NCBI GenBank assembly: GCA_045534265.1
Contig: JAZSJH010000007.1
Coordinates: 124,001-188,000, forward strand
Direction: 5' to 3'
DNA length: 64,000 nucleotides
Source: CAKVLS01 sp045534265
GTDB lineage: Bacteria; Bacillota; Clostridia; Christensenellales; UBA1242
Shown here: piece by piece, positions 15,731-24,334 of the stretch
Numbering within the stretch: position 1 is the first letter of the stretch
How the letters are laid out: each line of letters begins with the position of its first letter
Made by a program: the position numbers and the translations under genes
The notes under the pieces: model-generated
Databases searched by the model: none
What the model was told of the DNA's origin: nothing
What the model saw: the letters and a program-made list of their open reading frames with translations, nothing else

Positions 15731-16462
15731 ATGGCAAAGATACATTCTATAGAAACCTTCGGCGCAGTAGATGGCCCCGGAATCCGTTTTGTAATCTTTA
15801 TGCAGGGCTGTCCTATGAGATGTCTTTATTGTCATAATCCTGACACTTGGGATACATTAGGCGGCGAAGAAACATCAATAGAAGACATTTTATCCCAAAT
15901 AGAAAAATACAAGCATTACTTTGGAAAAGACGGCGGGGTTACGCTTACAGGTGGAGAGCCACTTATGCAAATTGACTTTGCAATTCGGCTTTTTGAAAAA
16001 CTAAAAGAGCAAAATATTAATACTTGTATTGATACTTCGGGTGTTTTATTCGGGCAAAACAAAGAAACAGACGATAAAATAGATAAATTATTAAAACTTA
16101 CAGACCTTGTGCTTTTGGATATTAAGCATATAGATAGTGCAAAACACCAAAAGTTAACAGGACACAAAAACGAAAATATACTAGATTTTGCAAAATATCT
16201 AGACAAAAACAATATTCCTATGTGGGTAAGATATGTGTTAGTTCCAACACTTACAGATGATGTTGAAGATGTAAAAAAATTAAAACAATTTTTAGACACT
16301 CTAAACAATGTCCAAAAGATAGAAGTTTTGCCTTATCACACAATGGGAAAAGAAAAGTATAGAAAATTAAATTTAGATTACAAATTAGAAAATATCACCC
16401 CACCTACAAAAAAGCTAGTAGATGTGGTTTCAAATATATTAACGGGAGGAGATAAAAGATGA
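15731..16462 (+). CDS. pflA: pyruvate formate-lyase activating enzyme
   Basis: 243 residues, radical SAM enzyme. The cluster motif is C27-x3-C31-x2-C34 (GCPMRCLYCHNPDTW), preceded by the family motif ETFGAVDGPGIRFV and followed by GGVTLTGGEPL, the SAM-binding region. It installs the glycyl radical on PFL using SAM and reduced flavodoxin or ferredoxin. Its stop overlaps the pflB start by four bases. The gene order pflA-pflB is reversed relative to E. coli. Confidence 0.96.
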   Translation: MAKIHSIETFGAVDGPGIRFVIFMQGCPMRCLYCHNPDTWDTLGGEETSIEDILSQIEKYKHYFGKDGGVTLTGGEPLMQIDFAIRLFEKLKEQNINTCIDTSGVLFGQNKETDDKIDKLLKLTDLVLLDIKHIDSAKHQKLTGHKNENILDFAKYLDKNNIPMWVRYVLVPTLTDDVEDVKKLKQFLDTLNNVQKIEVLPYHTMGKEKYRKLNLDYKLENITPPTKKLVDVVSNILTGGDKR

Positions 16463-18687
16463 GAGAAGAATGGAAAGGTTTTAGAGTTGGCGATTGGTGT
16501 GAAGAAATCAATGTAAGAGATTTTATTTTGACAAACTATACATTATACGAAGGTGATGATACTTTTCTTCAAAATGCAACAGATGCGACAATCAAACTAA
16601 CCGAAAAAGTTAACAAACTAAATATGGAAGAGAAAAAAGCAGGTGGTGTTTTGGATGCAGACACAGACATTGTATCAACAATCACGAGCCACAAAGCAGG
16701 ATATATTGATAAAGACCTTGAAAAAATCGTAGGGCTTCAAACAGACAAGCCGCTAAAAAGAGCCCTTCATGTTTTTGGTGGCGTTAGATCTAGCGAAAGC
16801 GCTTTGACATCATACGGTTACGAACTAAACCCAGAAATCAAGAATATCTTTTCTAAATACCGCAAAACCCACAACCAAGGTGTTTTTGATGTATATACTG
16901 ATGAGATGAGACTTGCAAGACACGTAGGTATTATTACAGGCCTTCCTGATGCATATGGTAGAGGCAGAATTATAGGCGACTACAGAAGAGTTGCTTTGTA
17001 TGGTGTAGATAGACTAATAGAAGAAAAGAAAAACTACCTAAAAGAAAAAACTAGTACCTTTACCGAAGAAGACATAAGAGCTAGAGAAGAAACAACAGAC
17101 CAAATAAGAGCTTTGTTTGACCTAAAAGAAATGGCAATGTCTTATGGTATTGATATTTCAAATCCAGCAAAAACCGCTCAAGAAGCTGTACAATTTTTGT
17201 ACTTTGGATATCTAGCTGCAGTAAAAGACCAAAACGGCGCTGCAATGTCTGTTGGTAGAAACTCTGCATTTTTAGATATTTATATCGAAAGGGATTTGAA
17301 AAACGGCTTAATTACAGAAAAGCAAGCTCAAGAACTTATCGACCACTTTGTTATTAAACTTAGACTTGTTAAGTTTATGAGAACTCCAGAGTATAACAAA
17401 TTATTCTCTGGTGACCCTACTTGGGTTACAGAATCTATCGGTGGTGTTGCGCTTGACGGTAGACCACTTGTTACAAAAACTGCATTTAGAATATTGCACA
17501 CACTAGACACCCTAGGTCACTCTCCAGAGCCAAACCTAACAATACTTTGGTCACAAAACTTACCAGAAAGTTTCAAGAGATATTGTGCTAAGATGTCTAT
17601 TAGAACTTGCGCTATCCAATACGAAAATGACGATTTGATGCGTGAGTTTATGGGTGATGACTATGCTATTGCTTGCTGCGTAAGTTGTATGAAAGTCGGC
17701 AAAGATATGCAATTCTTTGGCGCTAGAGCAAATTTAGCAAAATGCCTTCTTTATGCAATCAATGGCGGCGTAGACGAAAAAACAAAACAACAAGTATCTC
17801 CAAAGTTTGAGCCAGTAAAGAGTGAATACTTAGATTTTGATGAAGTAATGCAAAAATATGACCAAATGATGAACTGGCTTGTAGAACTTTATGTTAACAC
17901 ACTTAACTGCATACACTATATGCACGACAAATATTGCTACGAAGCATTAGAAATGGCTCTTCACGATAACGAAGTGCATAGATTCTTTGCAACAGGTATT
18001 GCCGGCCTTTCATGTGCGGCAGATAGTTTGTCTGCGATAAAATATGCCAAAGTTAAAGCTATTCGTGACGAAGACGGAATGGTAGTTGACTACGAAATCG
18101 AAGGTGATTTTCCTAAATACGGAAACAATGATGATAGAGTAGACTCAATAGCTGTAGATATTGTGGATAGATTTATGAAAAAAGTAAGAAGCCACAAAAC
18201 ATACAGAAATGCAGAGCCTACAACAAGTATTTTGACAATTACATCAAACGTTGTGTATGGTAAAAAGACAGGCAACACTCCAGATGGTAGAAAAGAAGGG
18301 CAACCACTAGCTCCAGGAGCAAACCCAATGCCAGGCAGAGATACAAAAGGCGCTCTAGCATCACTAGAATCTGTTGCAAAATTAAAATACGAAAACGCAA
18401 GAGATGGTATCTCAAATACATTCTCTATTATCCCAGCATCACTTGGTAGAGATCTTCACAACCAAGTAACAAACCTATGTGCGCTGCTTGATGGATATAT
18501 GAAAGCAAAAGGTCACCACCTAAATGTTAACGTATTTGATAGAGAAACATTGATTGATGCTCAAAACCACCCAGAAAAATATCCACAATTAACTATCCGT
18601 GTTTCTGGATATGCTGTTAACTTTGTAAAACTAACAAAAGAACAACAAGATGATGTTATCGCTCGTACTATCCACGAAAGATTTTAA
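16459..18687 (+). CDS. pflB: formate C-acetyltransferase (pyruvate formate-lyase)
   Basis: 742 residues, near the usual length for the family. The catalytic pair is Cys406-Cys407 (AIACCVSCMKVG). The radical glycine is Gly717 within IRVSGYAVNF near the C-terminus. It converts pyruvate and CoA to acetyl-CoA and formate under anaerobic conditions. Translationally coupled to pflA. Together with the hydrogenase at 46.8-50.8 kb it defines the fermentative metabolism of the organism. Confidence 0.98.
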   Translation: MREEWKGFRVGDWCEEINVRDFILTNYTLYEGDDTFLQNATDATIKLTEKVNKLNMEEKKAGGVLDADTDIVSTITSHKAGYIDKDLEKIVGLQTDKPLKRALHVFGGVRSSESALTSYGYELNPEIKNIFSKYRKTHNQGVFDVYTDEMRLARHVGIITGLPDAYGRGRIIGDYRRVALYGVDRLIEEKKNYLKEKTSTFTEEDIRAREETTDQIRALFDLKEMAMSYGIDISNPAKTAQEAVQFLYFGYLAAVKDQNGAAMSVGRNSAFLDIYIERDLKNGLITEKQAQELIDHFVIKLRLVKFMRTPEYNKLFSGDPTWVTESIGGVALDGRPLVTKTAFRILHTLDTLGHSPEPNLTILWSQNLPESFKRYCAKMSIRTCAIQYENDDLMREFMGDDYAIACCVSCMKVGKDMQFFGARANLAKCLLYAINGGVDEKTKQQVSPKFEPVKSEYLDFDEVMQKYDQMMNWLVELYVNTLNCIHYMHDKYCYEALEMALHDNEVHRFFATGIAGLSCAADSLSAIKYAKVKAIRDEDGMVVDYEIEGDFPKYGNNDDRVDSIAVDIVDRFMKKVRSHKTYRNAEPTTSILTITSNVVYGKKTGNTPDGRKEGQPLAPGANPMPGRDTKGALASLESVAKLKYENARDGISNTFSIIPASLGRDLHNQVTNLCALLDGYMKAKGHHLNVNVFDRETLIDAQNHPEKYPQLTIRVSGYAVNFVKLTKEQQDDVIARTIHERF

Positions 18688-18721
18688 TAGTTAAGATAAT
18701 ATATAATTTTCAATAAAAAAC

Positions 18722-18748
18722 AAAGTGCCAAATTGTTTTTGGCACTTA
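18722..18748 (+). terminator. hairpin between pflB and tRNA-Thr
   Basis: AAGTGCCAAA/TTTTGGCACTT perfect stem, but without a T-run after it. It may be a weak terminator or an RNA-processing/stability hairpin at the pflB 3' end, next to the tRNA 5' end. Confidence 0.5.
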
Positions 18749-18749
18749 T

Positions 18750-18825
18750 GCTTGTGTAGCTCAGTTGGTAGAGCAATTGATTCGTAATCAATAGGTCAGC
18801 AGTTCAATCCTGCTCACAAGCTCCA
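18750..18825 (+). tRNA. tRNA-Thr (anticodon CGT), CCA encoded
   Basis: Full cloverleaf: acceptor GCTTGTG/CACAAGC, D-arm GCTC-AGTTGGTA-GAGC, anticodon arm ATTGA-TTCGTAA-TCAAT (anticodon CGT, reads ACG), T-arm AGCAG-TTCAATC-CTGCT, discriminator T, then encoded CCA at 18823-18825. No promoter of its own is obvious, so it may be read from the pfl operon. Confidence 0.97.
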
Positions 18826-18862
18826 AATTATAAATAATATACAAAGCCTTAAAGGAAAATAA

Positions 18863-19348
18863 ATGAACATAATAGAATATAACGAAAAATATGATGAGCA
18901 GATTAAAGACTTGCTTGTTGAGTTGCAACAATATATTGTTGCTATTGATAAAGACGATTTAAGTACTATCACAGATGATTATAGAGAAAAATATTTTGCT
19001 TATACAATAAGTCAAACATATTCTCAAAATGGCAAAATTTTTCTTGCCGAAGATAGTGGCAAAATTATAGGTATGATTGCTGGTCATATGAGAGAGTATT
19101 TTGATATAGATAAGACTGATTACAAATGTCCTACAATGGGTGTTATAGAAGAGTTGATTGTTAGCAAAAACAGCCGAAGTTGTGGCGCTGGCAAGACGCT
19201 TATGAAAAAGATGGAAGAATACTTCAAATCTCAAAATTGTACGCATATACTACTAGGCGTTTTTGGATATAACGATAAGGCTTATGAATTTTATAAAAAA
19301 CAAGGTTATCATACCCGTATGATAGAAATGTTAAAGAAACTAGATTAA
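18863..19348 (+). CDS. GNAT-family N-acetyltransferase
   Basis: 161 residues with the GNAT fold: IIEYNEKYDEQIKDLLVEL at the N-terminus, acetyl-CoA-binding region VIEELIVSKNSRSCGAGKTLMKKMEEYF (the R/Q-x-x-G-x-G/A loop is SRSCGAGK), and C-terminal GVFGYNDKAYEFYKKQGYHTR. The substrate is unknown. Shine-Dalgarno AAAGGAAAA. It is followed 13 bases later by the YbaK-like gene, likely one operon. Confidence 0.88.
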   Translation: MNIIEYNEKYDEQIKDLLVELQQYIVAIDKDDLSTITDDYREKYFAYTISQTYSQNGKIFLAEDSGKIIGMIAGHMREYFDIDKTDYKCPTMGVIEELIVSKNSRSCGAGKTLMKKMEEYFKSQNCTHILLGVFGYNDKAYEFYKKQGYHTRMIEMLKKLD

Positions 19349-19361
19349 AAGGAAAGTTAAA

Positions 19362-19841
19362 ATGTCACTAGAAATTGTAAAAAAATATTTTGAAGATAAC
19401 GGACTTGGCGATAGGGTATATGTTTTTGATATATCAACAGCTACTGTTGCACTAGCCGCTCAAGCTGTTGGTTGTAAGGAAGCTGAGATTGCTAAAACCC
19501 TTTCTTTTGTAACAAGTGACGGTCCTATGCTTATAGTTATGGCAGGAGATGTAAAAGTAGACAACCGAAAATACAAAGACACCTTCAACAACGAAAAAGC
19601 AAAAATGCTATCTTATGACGAAACAGAAAAGATAATTGGTCACGCTGTGGGCGGTGTTTGTCCGTTTTGTGTAAATGCCGGAGTAAAAGTATACCTTGAT
19701 ATGTCTTTGAAAAGATTTGAATATATTCACCCTGCGTGTGGCAGTAGCAATAGCGCTATTAAGCTTGCTCCAGACGAAATAGAAAAACATAGTACAAACT
19801 TTATTTCTTGGATAGATGTCACAAAACCAATGGCAGAATAA
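19362..19841 (+). CDS. YbaK/EbsC-type aminoacyl-tRNA deacylase
   Basis: 159 residues, YbaK/ProX fold. Conserved features: AKTLSFVTSDGPMLIVMAGDVKVDNRKYKDTF, the HAVGGVCPF motif typical of the family, and DMSLKRFEYIHPACGSSNSAIKL. These proteins clear mischarged tRNA in trans, for example Cys-tRNA-Pro or Ala-tRNA-Pro. The specificity here cannot be read. It follows the GNAT gene and ends at a terminator. Confidence 0.9.
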   Translation: MSLEIVKKYFEDNGLGDRVYVFDISTATVALAAQAVGCKEAEIAKTLSFVTSDGPMLIVMAGDVKVDNRKYKDTFNNEKAKMLSYDETEKIIGHAVGGVCPFCVNAGVKVYLDMSLKRFEYIHPACGSSNSAIKLAPDEIEKHSTNFISWIDVTKPMAE

Positions 19842-19868
19842 TTTGGTGGTATTTATAAAAGCAACAAA

Positions 19869-19897
19869 AGCAGCTAATTTATAGTTGCTTTTTTTAT
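19869..19897 (+). terminator. Rho-independent terminator
   Basis: AGCAGCTA/TAGTTGCT stem (one G-U), five-base loop, T8 tail. Confidence 0.8.
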
Positions 19898-19935
19898 TTT
19901 TATAATAAGTTTGATAAAACAAAATATATTATTTA

Positions 19936-19965
19936 TTAACAAAAATTATATTCATATGCTATAAT
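19936..19965 (+). promoter_or_regulatory. SigA promoter of the Nudix-radical SAM operon
   Basis: TTAACA at 19936-19941, 18-base spacer, TGcTATAAT with the -10 at 19960-19965. Confidence 0.7.
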
Positions 19966-19986
19966 ACCTAATGTAAAGGAATTATT

Positions 19987-20520
19987 ATGAAAACATTATC
20001 TCATAACAAACTAAATATTAAAGATGAAGATGTTTCAATCTTTGTAACAAGAGTAAAAGCTTTTATCAAAGACAGCAGTGATAACTTATGGATTGCAACA
20101 TCAAATGGCGGTTGTCAGCTTCCTGGTGGACATGTAGAAAAAGGCGAAGATATATATAACGCTTTGATTAGAGAACTTAGAGAAGAAACCGGAATGGATA
20201 TTGCAAGAGAAGAAATTGCAGGGCCTTTCTTTGAGTTGAGACATTATACAAAGACAGCAGACAAAAGATGTAGAAAATCAAATATCCTATATTTTTATGT
20301 AAAGACAGATAAAGTGCCGGATAGCGCAAAGACTAATTTTACCCCGCAAGAAAAAGAGTATAACTTTACACTGTCAAAAGTCCTATTTGACAGAGCAGAG
20401 CAACATATAAAATCATTTATGGGCGAAAGTCAAACTCAAATCAATAGAATAATAGCTCAAGAAGTCCTAGATGCTTTTGATGAGTTAAAAAGATTTTTGG
20501 AAGAGCAAAACAATGGATAG
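19987..20520 (+). CDS. Nudix hydrolase
   Basis: 177 residues. The Nudix box is complete: GGHVEKGEDIYNALIRELREETGM (shown here as GGHVEKGED plus RELREETGM), with the catalytic Glu residues present. It hydrolyses a nucleoside diphosphate linked to another group; the substrate is unknown. Shine-Dalgarno AAAGGA. The 3' end overlaps the radical SAM gene by eight bases, so they are co-translated. Confidence 0.9.
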   Translation: MKTLSHNKLNIKDEDVSIFVTRVKAFIKDSSDNLWIATSNGGCQLPGGHVEKGEDIYNALIRELREETGMDIAREEIAGPFFELRHYTKTADKRCRKSNILYFYVKTDKVPDSAKTNFTPQEKEYNFTLSKVLFDRAEQHIKSFMGESQTQINRIIAQEVLDAFDELKRFLEEQNNG

Positions 20521-21418
20521 ATATAATAAGCTAAACACCTTTCTCAAAAATAAGTTCGGCGAAAGGACACTTAAGATATGTATAGATGGTGGTTTTACTT
20601 GTCCTAATCGTGATGGTAAATGTGGTGTGGACGGCTGCATCTTCTGCGGAGAGCGTGGCTCTGGAGAGAATACAAAAAGAGTTTCTATAAAAACTCAAGT
20701 CGAAAACTTTATCAATAGCTATCGTGGCAAAAGAGCAAACAAGTATATTGCTTATTTCCAAAACTTTACCAATACTTATGATAGCGTTGAAAACTTAAAA
20801 GAAAAATATGATAGCGCACTTATTTCAAACAATATTGTTGCATTAGCTATCGCAACAAGACCAGACTGTGTAAACCAAGAAGTTGTTTCTTTGCTAAAAA
20901 CTTATGTTGACAAAGGCTTATATGTTTGGGTGGAACTTGGTTTACAAACGGTAAATGAAAAAGTAGGCAAAGTTATAAACCGCTGTTATACAAATGATGA
21001 GTTTACAAAAGCTACCCAAATGCTAAGTAGTGCTGGCATTGATGTTGTAACTCATCTTATGATAGGTCTTCCTGAAGAAGAAAAAGATGATATCTACAAG
21101 ACTCTTGATTTTATTAATGCAAGTAGCGTCAAGGGACTTAAAATTCACTCAACATATATTATTAAAAACACAGCATTAGAAAATATGTACAATGCAAAAA
21201 AATACACACCAATTACTATGGACGACTATATCGAAAAAGCAATCTATATTTTAACTCACTTAAGACCAGATATTGTTGTGCATAGAATAACAGGTGATGC
21301 TCCAAAAAACCTACTGATTGCTCCAGAATTTTGTGGCAGAAAAAAGTGGGTTATGAACCGCATAGAAAACATTATGTCAAGTGACAATCTAACTCAAGGT
21401 ATGTATTATAAAAAATAA
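20513..21418 (+). CDS. radical SAM protein, YhcC/YtqA family
   Basis: 301 residues of the TIGR01212-type radical SAM family. The cluster Cys residues are in FTCPNRDGKCGVDGCIFC, the longer spacing that is characteristic of this family. Later motifs are YIAYFQNFTNTY, WVELGLQT and HLMIGLPEE. The role of YhcC/YtqA is not established; involvement in tRNA or protein modification has been suggested. Overlaps the Nudix gene. Confidence 0.9.
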   Translation: MDRYNKLNTFLKNKFGERTLKICIDGGFTCPNRDGKCGVDGCIFCGERGSGENTKRVSIKTQVENFINSYRGKRANKYIAYFQNFTNTYDSVENLKEKYDSALISNNIVALAIATRPDCVNQEVVSLLKTYVDKGLYVWVELGLQTVNEKVGKVINRCYTNDEFTKATQMLSSAGIDVVTHLMIGLPEEEKDDIYKTLDFINASSVKGLKIHSTYIIKNTALENMYNAKKYTPITMDDYIEKAIYILTHLRPDIVVHRITGDAPKNLLIAPEFCGRKKWVMNRIENIMSSDNLTQGMYYKK

Positions 21419-21419
21419 A

Positions 21420-21447
21420 AACAGCTTATAAGAGCAGGTTGTTTTTT
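21420..21447 (+). terminator. weak terminator-like hairpin
   Basis: Imperfect stem AACAGCT/AGGTTGTT followed by TTTTTT. It is directly after the radical SAM stop codon. Confidence 0.4.
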
Positions 21448-21735
21448 AGAAAAAATTTATTTGAGCAAAGCTAAAAAATAAACTTATACAAAAGTCAATT
21501 ATACTTACCGACCTTTTGATCGGAAAAGTTGAAATAAAACCCAAAGACAAATAAAAAAGCTGCCAGAAAATATTCTAGCAGTTTTTTTTGTTTTCAAAAA
21601 TATTGATTTTTCAAAATCCCGCATTTGCCTTTGTTTAGCGAGTTATATCTCCCGACCGAATTGTCGGTCGTAATTTGCTTTTCTTTTTTGAGCTAAAATT
21701 CTAATTACAAAAAACTCTTAACAAAACAAAATCTA
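21448..21735. other. intergenic region with palindromes and a bidirectional terminator
   Basis: No gene seen. It contains a short inverted repeat CCGA...TCGG at 21508-21523, a terminator CTGCCAGAA/TTCTAGCAG at 21560-21589 usable from both strands, and a perfect seven-base palindrome CGACCGA-ATTG-TCGGTCG at 21653-21670. The two palindromes share the CCGACC core and are unusually GC-rich for this genome. Their role is unknown. Confidence 0.6.
21560..21589. terminator. bidirectional Rho-independent terminator
   Basis: Nine-base stem with one wobble pair; six A precede it and eight T follow it. Confidence 0.8.
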
Positions 21736-22506
21736 TTACATCAATTTTATTTCAATTCCAACCACGCCAAAAGCTTCAATTTCTTCCTTTGGATAATACA
21801 TTTCCATATCTTCGGGTTTTGCAATTTCGTCTTCTTTGTAGCCAAGTTTTACCTTATCAAAAGCCGCATACAAACCACCAAAAGTATCAAATGGGTGTAT
21901 AGCTACAACCTTAGTTTTTAGTCTTTGGTCGATATCATTTCTGTTGATAAAAATAATGACGTCACCCGGTTTTATTCCTTTTCTTTTTTCGTCCAAAAGT
22001 CGCATCTCGATAGTTTTAGTTCCTGCCTTAATTGACTCAAAAGGAGCCGGGGCAAGTTTGAGAAAATGCTTCTTGCTATCGTTCGTATAAAGGTTGTTGT
22101 TTTTGAACCACTTGTATACTCCAGCCATATTTTCTGGTTTGTACTTGTAGCCACATTTTACATAAAAAGATTTTCTGCCTGTTGTTGGTAAAAGCTCAAC
22201 CAAAAACTCATCTCTGCCATTGTTGACAAATTCTTGAACTTTGTTGTTTAGATAAGTTATCATTTTTGTCCCAATGCCTTTGCCTTGAAAATTTGGGTCT
22301 ACCATAACATCACACAAAAGCCCATGTGTTGCCCAGTCGCCAATGATTCTTGCTATGCCAATTGTCTTGCCATTTTCTTTTACGCTGACTTTGAACATTG
22401 AGTTGTCAAGGGACTTTTGTACTACATCATTATCAAGATATTTCCAACCAAGTAAAATATGCATATCTTGAAAATCTTTTAAGTTAATATCATCAAATAT
22501 TTCCAT
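21736..22506 (-). CDS. GNAT acetyltransferase fused to an ASCH domain
   Basis: 256 residues. Residues about 1-140 are a GNAT domain (IGIARIIGDW, then CDVMVDPNFQGKGIGTKMITYL with the Q-G-K-G-I-G acetyl-CoA loop, then KSFYVKCGY). Residues about 145-256 are an ASCH domain (HFLKLAPAPFESIKAGTKTIEMRL, GDVIIF). ASCH proteins bind RNA or act on modified nucleosides; E. coli YqfB is an ASCH-fold N4-acetylcytidine amidohydrolase. Joining an acetyltransferase to such a domain suggests acetylated nucleoside or RNA chemistry, but this is inference. The start has AGGAG on the minus strand. Confidence 0.88.
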   Translation of the reverse strand: MEIFDDINLKDFQDMHILLGWKYLDNDVVQKSLDNSMFKVSVKENGKTIGIARIIGDWATHGLLCDVMVDPNFQGKGIGTKMITYLNNKVQEFVNNGRDEFLVELLPTTGRKSFYVKCGYKYKPENMAGVYKWFKNNNLYTNDSKKHFLKLAPAPFESIKAGTKTIEMRLLDEKRKGIKPGDVIIFINRNDIDQRLKTKVVAIHPFDTFGGLYAAFDKVKLGYKEDEIAKPEDMEMYYPKEEIEAFGVVGIEIKLM

Positions 22507-22625
22507 AATTAATCTCCTAAGCTTAGTATACCAAAGGCAAATGTTTTTTACAAGCGACAGAAAGTTATATATTTTTGTTTGTTATTTTTTTTGATTTAAT
22601 GTATTATAAGTTTAGGAGAGATTTT

Positions 22626-23018
22626 ATGAAAAAAGTATTTTATTCTATTGCACTTACTATGTGCCTAATGTTATCTTGTGTGTATTTTACTGGCTGTGTT
22701 GGTGGATACACTGTTGACCCTAACAATCTTGTTGGTGTTTGGGAAGTTTCTAGCCAAGGTGGGTATTCTTACATTACTCGTATTGAGTTCAAAACTTCAA
22801 CCGAAGCAGATGGACAAGGTTCATACACATACTATGTAGAAAATGGTTCTACACCATATTATGGACACTGGGCTCAAAGAGTTTCTGATAAAGAATTTGA
22901 TTTGCTTCCAGAAGGTGGCATGTATCAAAATACTCAAATAGCAACTCTTGCTGATGGTAAGTTGTATATTCAGTTTAATGCTGATACTACAATCATATAC
23001 AACAAAATAAGAGACTAA
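22626..23018 (+). CDS. small lipoprotein, unknown function
   Basis: 130 residues. A lipoprotein signal peptide ends in the lipobox FTGC (Cys20-21 region: VYFTGCVGGY). The mature part, about 110 residues, looks like a beta-barrel/lipocalin-like fold: NLVGVWEVSSQGGYSY, GHWAQRVSDKEFDL, LYIQFNADTTIIY. It resembles small 'copper resistance-like' or DUF4923-type beta proteins only in layout. ATG 22626 follows AGGAGAG; the upstream open frame is not supported. Confidence 0.8.
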   Translation: MKKVFYSIALTMCLMLSCVYFTGCVGGYTVDPNNLVGVWEVSSQGGYSYITRIEFKTSTEADGQGSYTYYVENGSTPYYGHWAQRVSDKEFDLLPEGGMYQNTQIATLADGKLYIQFNADTTIIYNKIRD

Positions 23019-23025
23019 TAAAAAG

Positions 23026-23053
23026 AAACTAACTTGAACAAAGTTAGTTTTTT
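23026..23053 (+). terminator. Rho-independent terminator
   Basis: Perfect ten-base stem AAACTAACTT/AAGTTAGTTT, loop GAACA, T-tail. Confidence 0.9.
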
Positions 23054-23076
23054 AATATAAAAGGATTTTTTACTCG

Positions 23077-24213
23077 ATGGAAAACATTACTAAAGATAGG
23101 ACAAACTTTTTGTTTTTGCACAAACTTCTCAAAGCAATAGGTGATAGCATTGTAAAAGTTTTTATACCGCTTATTGTTTTTAGGGCGTCAAACAATATGC
23201 ATTTTGTTATATTGTTTTGTTGCGTGCATTATTTTTTGTCAGGTGTTTTGAATATACTTTTGCGAAGAATACTTCAAAGATATGGTGTTGTTTGTATTTT
23301 TCTTAGTATGATACCGATAATATCAATTCAGTTTGTTATTAGCTTTTGCCCAATGGTTTGGTATGTGGTGATACTGCTTGCGGTACTCAACGCTCTAAAT
23401 CAAGTTTTATATTCAGTTCCGGTAAATCTTTTGTTTGCATTTACCGACAAAAGCACCAATGTCGCAAAATTTGAAATCGCAGCTAATATAGGCAAACTTG
23501 CATTTATCTTAATAAGCGGATTTTTGCTTGGGGATACGCTAGACAATCTTATAGTTTTGGCAATTGCTGGAAGTACTATATATTGCCTTTCTATTATTCC
23601 AATATTGTTTGGGTACAAAATGATAAGACAAGCTTATGGCGAAATAATAGCAAAGCCTTTTGAGATAGACAAAAAGCTGTATGCAAAATATAACTTGCTT
23701 CACTTTTGTTTTGGGGTATATCAATCAACACTAGATGTGATACTTCCAATCTTTCTATTTATTAACAATTTATCATTTAAGTCTGTTGTTATTGTTATGG
23801 CTTTGGTTGAAGTGGGAAAAATACTTGCAAACATTTTGTCAAAATATATTTATGGCAAAGGCAAACCTTATATATCTGTACTTATCTATTGTGCGTTATA
23901 TCTTGTAAGTATAATACTTATTATGACAATCAAATCTCCAGTGGGATTATTTATCGTAAGTAGCATTATGGGAATTACATTCCCGCTTGTGTTTGTTCCT
24001 TTGTTCAAAACTTTCTGCAATCAAATCAATAAAGATAACTTCCAATTTAGGGGTATGATAAATAGAGATTTTTATATCTTAACATTTAGACCGGTTTTAT
24101 ATTTACCATACCTTTTGATTCCTAGTTTTTTAGTTCAGTTTGGTATAGGGCTTGTTTCTTGTGGGGTTTTGGCTTGGAGGGCAAAGGATATTTTGGTCCA
24201 ATCTAAAAAATAA
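23077..24213 (+). CDS. MFS-like membrane transporter
   Basis: 378 residues with about eleven hydrophobic segments and Arg/Lys-rich cytoplasmic loops (LLRRILQRYG, KMIRQAYGE). The organisation resembles a major-facilitator protein of two six-helix bundles, but no substrate motif is clear. Shine-Dalgarno AAAGGA is slightly far from the ATG. Single gene between terminators. Confidence 0.75.
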   Translation: MENITKDRTNFLFLHKLLKAIGDSIVKVFIPLIVFRASNNMHFVILFCCVHYFLSGVLNILLRRILQRYGVVCIFLSMIPIISIQFVISFCPMVWYVVILLAVLNALNQVLYSVPVNLLFAFTDKSTNVAKFEIAANIGKLAFILISGFLLGDTLDNLIVLAIAGSTIYCLSIIPILFGYKMIRQAYGEIIAKPFEIDKKLYAKYNLLHFCFGVYQSTLDVILPIFLFINNLSFKSVVIVMALVEVGKILANILSKYIYGKGKPYISVLIYCALYLVSIILIMTIKSPVGLFIVSSIMGITFPLVFVPLFKTFCNQINKDNFQFRGMINRDFYILTFRPVLYLPYLLIPSFLVQFGIGLVSCGVLAWRAKDILVQSKK

Positions 24214-24240
24214 AACAAATAAATAAAAAATAAGATAAAA

Positions 24241-24273
24241 AACTACAAAAAAGGAATTTTGTAGTTTTTTTTG
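24241..24273 (+). terminator. Rho-independent terminator
   Basis: AACTACAAAA/TTTTGTAGTT stem, six-base loop, T-tail. Confidence 0.85.
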
Positions 24274-24334
24274 TTTTGTCATCTTGCAGTTATAATAAAT
24301 TTACTTTCAAAAATATAACGCAGGAGAATAACAA

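Noticed and set aside
24275..24334. 0A box upstream of spoIIE
   Set aside because: TTTTGTCAT matches only the first part of TTTGTCGAA; not enough for a site call.
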